Below are positions 6,902-11,777 of a DNA stretch of 11,777 nucleotides, piece by piece; the first letter of the stretch is position 1, and the number at the start of each line of letters is the position of its first letter. The stretch is from an uncultured Clostridium sp. (GTDB taxonomy: Bacteria; Bacillota; Clostridia; TANB77; CAG-508). A model generated the notes under the pieces. It did no database searches, was not told the DNA's origin, and was given only the letters and a program-made list of their open reading frames with translations. Location: NCBI GenBank assembly GCA_945937855.1, contig CAMEUC010000027.1, positions 1-11,777 on the forward strand, written 5' to 3'. The translations under genes and the position numbers were made by a program.

Positions 6902-6937
6902 AAAAAAGACTTTACCTTTTACAGTAAAGTCTTTTTT
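6902..6937 (-). terminator. Intrinsic terminator after type III glutamine synthetase
   Basis: AAAAAAGACTTTAC (6902-6915) and GTAAAGTCTTTTTT (6924-6937) pair over 14 positions with an eight-base loop. On the minus strand the stem ends in six T. It begins one base after the glutamine synthetase stop codon. Its symmetric A/T flanks could let it work in both directions. Confidence 0.88.
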
Positions 6938-6938
6938 T

Positions 6939-9035
6939 CTAGTCTTCTAAAAATATATCTGAATACGTTGGCATTGGCCACATTTTTTTAGGTACTATTA
7001 ATTCTAATTCATCTACATTTTTTCTTAAATTATCCATATATGTAATAATTTTTTCTTTGTAATATAGTGCTTTTTCCTCAAAGCTTTCTAGCTTTTCCAG
7101 TTCTTCTAACTCTTTTGTTAAAACTTTAATATTTTCATATAAATTATCAACATTTTTTCTAAGCTCCTCTAAGAGTTTTGATTCTGTTTCATAATTTAAA
7201 TTTAGTTGTTTTAGGTTCATTATGTTTTGTGCTATTTCATTTGAAAATTTTAAGCATATTGGTAATATTTCCGTTTTTGAAATTGTAAGCATAGTTTGGG
7301 CTTCTATATTTATCCATGCGCAATATTTATTAATTTTTATTTTATATCTAGATTTTACTTCTTTTTCTGTATAAATATTGTATTTATTAAACAAATTGAT
7401 ATTTTTTTCATCTACAAAAGCTTTTAATGCTTCTGGCGCAGATTTTATATCTTTTAATCCTCTATTTTCTGCCTCTTTTACCCACTCTTGTGAATATCCA
7501 TTGCCATTGTAAATAATTCTTCTATGTTTTTCTATCATATTTATAATTAATTTTTGAGCATCTTCATATACATTTTTTGATTTTTTTAAACTATCTGCAA
7601 TTTCTGATAATTTATCTGCCACAGCAGCATTTAGTATTGTATTACATACTGCAATAGATGTTGATGATCCAGGCATTCTAAATTCAAATCTATTATCTAC
7701 AAATGCAAAAGGCGAAGTTCTATTTCTATCCGTACTAAATTTACTTATTGGTGGAAATAGTGTTTCACCTAATTTTATAGTCTTTTTTCTTTTATTTTTT
7801 TCTTCTATCATTGTGTCAAATATTTTTTGTAAATCCTCTCCTATAAAAATAGAAATAATTGTAGGAGGTGCCTCAAAACCACAAAGTCTTTTATCATTAG
7901 TTGCTGTTGCAGTACTTGCTCTAAGCAAATCTGAGTATTCATCTATTGCTGCAATTATTGCTGTAACTACTAATAAAAATCTTGTATTTTCTTCAGGAGT
8001 TTTACCCATAGATAATAGGTTTTCTCCTGTATCTGTAGATAAGCTCCAATTATTATGTTTTCCTGAACCATTTACCCCTTCAAAAGGCTTTTCATGTAAT
8101 AGGCATACTAAGTCATGCTTTTCAGCAACAGATTTTAATATTTCCATAATTAATTGATTTTGATCTGTACTTAGATTAACATCTCCAAAATATGGAGCTA
8201 ATTCATATTGACATGGTGCAACTTCATTATGTCTTGTTGCAGATAAAATTCCTAATTTTAATAATTCCACATCTACTTCATCCATAAAATTTGCAACTTT
8301 TTCTTTTACATTACCAAAGTAGTGGTCACTCATTTGTTGTGCTTTAGAAGGCTTTGCACCAAACAAAGTTCTTCCTACTGTTTTTAAGTCTTTTCTTTTA
8401 TTATAAGCATCTTTTGTAATTAAAAAATATTCTTGTTCTGCTCCTATTGTAGGGAATACTTTATTTATATTACTATTATTATCCAATATATTTATTAATT
8501 TTAAGGTTTCTTTATTAATTGCTTCACACGACTTTAATAAAGGCTGTTTTTTATCTAAAGATTCCCCATTATGGGAAACAAAAATTGTTGGAATACATAA
8601 AACTTTACTTGTTTTATATTCTTTAATAAATGCTGGTGATGTGTAGTCCCATTTTGTATATCCTCTAGCTTCGAAAGTTGTTCTAAGCCCACCAGAAGGG
8701 AAAGAAGATGCATCAGATTCTCCAATAAATAAAGATTCAAATGGGAATTCATAAATTACACCATCTTCTGAATTAGGAAATAAAAAGCTATTATGTTTTT
8801 CTGCAGTAGCTCCATTTAATGGCTGAAACCAATGTGTATAATAAGTAGCCCCTTGTTCTATAGCCCAAGTTTTCATTGCTTCTGCTAATTTTTTTGCAAG
8901 TTCTTCATCAAATTCTAAATTATTTTCAATAACCCTTTTTATTTTTAAATATTTATCTCTTGATAAATATTTTCTCATAGTACTATCATTAAAAACATTG
9001 ACTCCAAATAAATCTAACATATCTTTACTTTGCAT
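6939..9035 (-). CDS. glnN: Glutamine synthetase type III
   Basis: ATP-dependent synthesis of glutamine from glutamate and ammonia, the main ammonia-assimilation step. The 698-residue length is that of the GSIII family, far above the roughly 450 of GlnA type I. The GSIII N-terminal signature GATYYTHWFQPLNGATAEKH (62-81) and GGLRTTFEARGYTKWDY (115-131) are present. The catalytic domain shows GAEQEYFL (198-205), ATRHNEVAPCQYELAP (266-281), NGSGKHNNWSLST (322-334), ATNDKRLCGFEAPP (378-391) and DRNRTSPFAFVDNRFEFR (436-453). The C-terminal part is helical with a probable coiled coil (about 605-680) and ends MWPMPTYSDIFLED. These enzymes form dodecamers of two face-to-face hexamers. AAGGGTGA precedes the ATG. 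Pyruvate kinase ends 57 bases upstream with no terminator between, so co-transcription is possible; a 20-base palindrome sits in that gap. A strong terminator follows the stop. Confidence 0.96.
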   Translation of the reverse strand: MQSKDMLDLFGVNVFNDSTMRKYLSRDKYLKIKRVIENNLEFDEELAKKLAEAMKTWAIEQGATYYTHWFQPLNGATAEKHNSFLFPNSEDGVIYEFPFESLFIGESDASSFPSGGLRTTFEARGYTKWDYTSPAFIKEYKTSKVLCIPTIFVSHNGESLDKKQPLLKSCEAINKETLKLINILDNNSNINKVFPTIGAEQEYFLITKDAYNKRKDLKTVGRTLFGAKPSKAQQMSDHYFGNVKEKVANFMDEVDVELLKLGILSATRHNEVAPCQYELAPYFGDVNLSTDQNQLIMEILKSVAEKHDLVCLLHEKPFEGVNGSGKHNNWSLSTDTGENLLSMGKTPEENTRFLLVVTAIIAAIDEYSDLLRASTATATNDKRLCGFEAPPTIISIFIGEDLQKIFDTMIEEKNKRKKTIKLGETLFPPISKFSTDRNRTSPFAFVDNRFEFRMPGSSTSIAVCNTILNAAVADKLSEIADSLKKSKNVYEDAQKLIINMIEKHRRIIYNGNGYSQEWVKEAENRGLKDIKSAPEALKAFVDEKNINLFNKYNIYTEKEVKSRYKIKINKYCAWINIEAQTMLTISKTEILPICLKFSNEIAQNIMNLKQLNLNYETESKLLEELRKNVDNLYENIKVLTKELEELEKLESFEEKALYYKEKIITYMDNLRKNVDELELIVPKKMWPMPTYSDIFLED

Positions 9036-9056
9036 ATACTCACCCTTAATATAAAT

Positions 9057-9076
9057 ATTTATAATATATTATAAAT
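9057..9076. repeat. Perfect 20-base palindrome upstream of glutamine synthetase
   Basis: ATTTATAATATATTATAAAT is its own reverse complement and lies 21 bases before the glnN start codon. It contains TATAAT on both strands, so it may overlap a -10 element (9073-9068 on the minus strand), but no convincing -35 is seen at the correct spacing. It could be a regulator site or only AT-rich sequence. Confidence 0.45.
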
Positions 9077-9092
9077 GTTTCCATATACAGTT

Positions 9093-10532
9093 TTATATTT
9101 CAATTATTCCTCCCATTGCACTATTTAGTGCAACTTCTTCTGGTTCAAAGTTCATTAATGCTTTTTTGCCTCCTGCAATAACTACTTTATCACCTTTTTG
9201 TAAATATTTTTCTTCCATTAACTTATTAATTCCTACATGTAATAATTCATCTATTGTTTCTTGTGGCTTAAATATTTTAGGAGTTATATTCCAACATAAT
9301 CCTAATTGTCTATATGTAATTTCATTTTGTGTTATTGCAAAAACCGGACATTCTGGTCCAAAGCTTGCTACTTTTCTAGGCATATCTCCAGTATCTGTAT
9401 ATGCTACTATTGATTTTGCCCCTATGCTTTCTGCAGCTCCACATATAGCATAATTCATGTTAAATTCATAATCAAAATTTTTTAAATTATATTGTCTGTT
9501 TCTAAATCGTTTCCAATATTTTATAGATTCTTCAACTGCTATTGCTATTTTGCTCATTGTTTTTACACATTCTACTGGAAACATACCTGTAGCTGTCTCT
9601 CCAGATAGCATTATTGCCCCTGTTCCATCAAATATAGCGTTTGCAACATCACTTACTTCAGCTCTTGTAGGTCTTGGATTAGAAATCATTGATTCTAACA
9701 TTTGTGTTGCTGTTATAACTGGTTTTCCTTGTGTATATGTTTTTTTAATAAATTGCTTTTGAAGTATTGGAACTTCCTCCATTGGAATTTCAACTCCTAA
9801 ATCTCCTCTTGCTACCATTATTCCATCTGATACTTCTAGTATTTTATCAAAATTATTTATTCCCTCTCTGTTTTCTATTTTTGAGATTATTTTTATATGT
9901 TCTCCATGGTTTTCTTTTAAGACCTGTCTTATTTCTAATACATCTTGAGGTTTTCTTATAAAAGATGCTGCTATATAATCAAATCCCGCTTCTATTCCAT
10001 ATTTAATATCTTCAATGTCTTTTTCAGTAATCCCTGGTAAATTAACTATAAAGTCTGGTATGTTTATACTCTTTCGATTTGTTAGTTTTCCACCTTGAAT
10101 TACTTCACAAACTATATCCTTCCCAACTATTTCCTTTACTTTAAGTTCTATTGTTCCATCATTTACAAGTATAGTTCTACCTATATCTATTTCTTTATAT
10201 AGATTTTTATATGTTATAGATACTTTTTCATTATCTCCAAGCACATCTTCATTTAATAATGTAAAAATATTTCCATTTTCTAAAATTGCTTGATTATCTT
10301 TAAATTTTCCTATTCTTATTTCTGGTCCTTGTGTATCTAAAAGTAAAGGTATTGGCAAGCCTAATTCATCTCTTACCTTTTTAAACATATTTATTCTTTC
10401 AGCTTGGTCTTTATAATTTCCATGTGAAAAGTTTATTCTTCCTACATTCATTCCAGCAAGCATCAATTCTTTTAGAACTTCTGGATTATCTGTTGCAGGT
10501 CCCATAGTACAAACAATTTTAGTTTTTCTCAT
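9093..10532 (-). CDS. pyk: Pyruvate kinase
   Basis: Last step of glycolysis: phosphoenolpyruvate plus ADP to pyruvate plus ATP, in the cytoplasm. At 479 residues it has the standard barrel, B and C domains but lacks the extra C-terminal PEP-utiliser-like domain found in Bacillus enzymes. Visible sites are GRINFSHGN (31-39, Arg32/Asn34 substrate and potassium contacts), LLLDTQGPEIRIG (63-75, Asp66, Arg73), SKIENREG (217-224, catalytic Lys218 and metal ligand Glu220), MVARGDLGVE (239-248, Asp244), ITATQMLESM (273-282, Thr276) and PTRAEVSDVANA (288-299). Glu71 occupies the position of Glu117 in the muscle enzyme, which suggests a potassium-dependent form; the neighbouring Lys of the common DTKGPE motif is Gln here. 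AAGAGGTA precedes the ATG. It lies between the phosphorylase and glutamine synthetase genes, all on the same strand. Confidence 0.97.
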   Translation of the reverse strand: MRKTKIVCTMGPATDNPEVLKELMLAGMNVGRINFSHGNYKDQAERINMFKKVRDELGLPIPLLLDTQGPEIRIGKFKDNQAILENGNIFTLLNEDVLGDNEKVSITYKNLYKEIDIGRTILVNDGTIELKVKEIVGKDIVCEVIQGGKLTNRKSINIPDFIVNLPGITEKDIEDIKYGIEAGFDYIAASFIRKPQDVLEIRQVLKENHGEHIKIISKIENREGINNFDKILEVSDGIMVARGDLGVEIPMEEVPILQKQFIKKTYTQGKPVITATQMLESMISNPRPTRAEVSDVANAIFDGTGAIMLSGETATGMFPVECVKTMSKIAIAVEESIKYWKRFRNRQYNLKNFDYEFNMNYAICGAAESIGAKSIVAYTDTGDMPRKVASFGPECPVFAITQNEITYRQLGLCWNITPKIFKPQETIDELLHVGINKLMEEKYLQKGDKVVIAGGKKALMNFEPEEVALNSAMGGIIEI

Positions 10533-10572
10533 AAATTACCTCTTTCTTTATATATTAATAGTCTGTATTATT

Positions 10573-10622
10573 CTCAGCCTACCTTTTGTATAATTTTTTA
10601 TAAAATATACAAAACGGCTGAG
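10573..10622. repeat. Large imperfect inverted repeat in the pyk upstream region
   Basis: CTCAGCC (10573-10579) pairs with GGCTGAG (10616-10622), and TTTTGTATA (10584-10592) pairs with TATACAAAA (10606-10614). The two stems are separated by an asymmetric internal loop (TACC opposite C), and the central loop contains the palindrome TTTTATAAAA. No T run follows on either strand, so it does not look like a normal intrinsic terminator. A perfect TATAAT (minus strand, 10628-10623) abuts it. It could be a structured leader, an operator or a weak terminator of the phosphorylase gene. Confidence 0.6.
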
Positions 10623-10718
10623 ATTATATCTATCTTCTAATCTCTAATTTCTAAACTCACAATTCTTATTTTGTTATATAACCTTAGGCGAGATTTGGCG
10701 GACTTCATAAAGCTAAAT

Positions 10719-11777
10719 TTATTTTGTTATCCATTTTACCAAATTCAAGTTTTCTGAATCTAAAAGCATATCTAATTTAGGCATTACCCTAAATGTATAT
10801 CCATAATTTCCACCAGTTTTCATCTCAATATCAGTTTCATATGTATAAACCTTATTTTCTTCATCACTTTCTACTAATTTCATTGGTACAATGCTTATAT
10901 TTTCTAATGTTCCATTTTCCAATATTCTTCCACAATAGCTTTGAACTTCAATATTTTCAGGTGCTATATTAGGAAGTTTAACTCTGCAGGCCACTCTTAT
11001 TTTATTTCCTGCGTCTATTGTAACATCATCTGCATTACCATCCACTTGTGTTATAACAATATCATCCCAATTTGCATATAAACTTTCTTTTGTTTGATTA
11101 AATTCTGTTACAGTTCCTAAATCGTTATAATATTTATTTGTTAATTTGCATAATGGCATGTATAAATTATTTGTGTAATCAACTAACATTCTAGACGTAC
11201 TATAATTTCCTCCGGTAGAAATTATAGAGTTTTTCATATATTCAATCCATTGTTTTGATATGCCATTTTCATCTTTATTATAATATGCTGGTATAATTTT
11301 ATTTTCTAATGTATTATAAATACTTTCACTATCTGCTATATCTTGTTCTTCATAAGAATCAAATTCTTTATTTGTTCCTATTGCCCATCCATTTTTTGTA
11401 TTATATCCTTCTGCCCACCATCCATCTAGTACACTAAAGTTTACAACTCCGTTTACAGATGCTTTTTCTCCACTTGTTCCTGAAGCTTCCATTGGTCTTC
11501 TTGGATTATTAAGCCATACATCAACACCAGAAACTAAGTGTCTGGCTATACCTATATTATAATTTTCTAACAATATTATTTTTCCTTTAAATTGTGGCAT
11601 CATTGATATTTCATGAATTCTTCTTATTAAATTTTGTCCTTCTACATCTTTTGGATGTGCTTTTCCTGCAAATATTAATTGTACTGGCCTTTCTTCATCA
11701 TTTAAGATTTCAGTTATTCTTTCTAAATCTTTAAATATTAATGTTGCTCTTTTATATGTTGCAAATCTTCTTGCAAA
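10719..11777 (-). CDS. glgP: Alpha-glucan (glycogen/starch) phosphorylase, C-terminal part
   Basis: Releases glucose-1-phosphate from the ends of alpha-1,4-glucans using phosphate and a pyridoxal phosphate cofactor. The last 352 residues are seen; the frame is open to the window edge, so the N-terminal half or more lies outside. The fragment begins FARRFATYKRATLIF, and follows with FAGKAHP, DVWLNNPRRPMEASGTSG (about 86-103), then Glu-Lys with the probable PLP-binding lysine at visible residue 105 (codon 11465-11463), and VLDGWWAEGYN. These mark the GT35 subfamily of alpha-glucan phosphorylases of roughly 850 residues (TIGR02094 type) rather than the classical muscle/MalP type, where the lysine motif is NMK. 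The end, YGYTFRVMPK to LVKWITK, is the usual C-terminus. With pyruvate kinase next, it links storage-glucan use to glycolysis. No clear terminator follows. Confidence 0.93.
   Translation of the reverse strand, partial: FARRFATYKRATLIFKDLERITEILNDEERPVQLIFAGKAHPKDVEGQNLIRRIHEISMMPQFKGKIILLENYNIGIARHLVSGVDVWLNNPRRPMEASGTSGEKASVNGVVNFSVLDGWWAEGYNTKNGWAIGTNKEFDSYEEQDIADSESIYNTLENKIIPAYYNKDENGISKQWIEYMKNSIISTGGNYSTSRMLVDYTNNLYMPLCKLTNKYYNDLGTVTEFNQTKESLYANWDDIVITQVDGNADDVTIDAGNKIRVACRVKLPNIAPENIEVQSYCGRILENGTLENISIVPMKLVESDEENKVYTYETDIEMKTGGNYGYTFRVMPKLDMLLDSENLNLVKWITK

Noticed and set aside
10573..10622. Calling the inverted repeat an intrinsic terminator of the phosphorylase gene
   Set aside because: No T run follows the stem on either strand, so only a repeat was called.
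10687..10700. GGCG repeated ten bases apart in a small GC-rich patch after the phosphorylase gene
   Set aside because: Too short, only two copies, direct rather than inverted, and with no known motif.
1..11777. CRISPR array, insertion sequence, tRNA/rRNA, toxin-antitoxin or defence genes
   Set aside because: Nothing matching these was seen on either strand; all genes are household, transport or sporulation genes.

Overview
The window is AT-rich (roughly 30% GC by eye), uses the standard code, and every convincing gene lies on the minus strand. A complete cotJABC spore-coat operon, a type III glutamine synthetase, a BMP-family nucleoside importer and a clostridial-type alpha-glucan phosphorylase together point to an endospore-forming member of the Clostridia, probably a gut or anaerobic Firmicute. 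The exact taxon cannot be fixed from the sequence.

Layout in transcription order, from high to low coordinate: (1) 11777-10719, C-terminal part of an alpha-glucan phosphorylase, open at the window edge; (2) 10718-10533, an intergenic stretch holding a large imperfect inverted repeat; (3) 10532-9093, pyruvate kinase; (4) 9035-6939, type III glutamine synthetase, ending in a strong intrinsic terminator; (5) 6836-5563, cotJA-cotJB-cotJC, tightly packed, preceded by a possible mother-cell sigma promoter and closed by a terminator; (6) 5467-4790, MTA/SAH nucleosidase with its own SigA-like promoter; (7) 4704-1, a nucleoside ABC importer: BMP lipoprotein, double-NBD ATPase, permease 1, permease 2 (cut by the window edge). 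This matches the order of Bacillus subtilis nupNOPQ (yufNOPQ).

How the genes work together: the lipoprotein should capture purine nucleosides, the ATPase and two permeases should import them, and the nucleosidase just upstream releases adenine from methylthioadenosine or S-adenosylhomocysteine, so the left half reads as purine salvage. The right half is central metabolism: phosphorylase (glucose-1-phosphate from glucan), pyruvate kinase (pyruvate and ATP) and glutamine synthetase (ammonia assimilation). The coat operon sits between the two.

I do not see a new biological system here. The most notable signals are two reading-frame anomalies in the importer operon. A run of six G (minus strand) joins the ATPase and permease 1 into one 901-residue ORF; with five G the ATPase would instead end in the same TAATG stop/start overlap used at the next junction. 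A single extra base at position 589 breaks permease 2, whose protein continues perfectly in another frame to the window edge. Sequencing or assembly error is the simplest explanation for both; real decay or slippage is possible.
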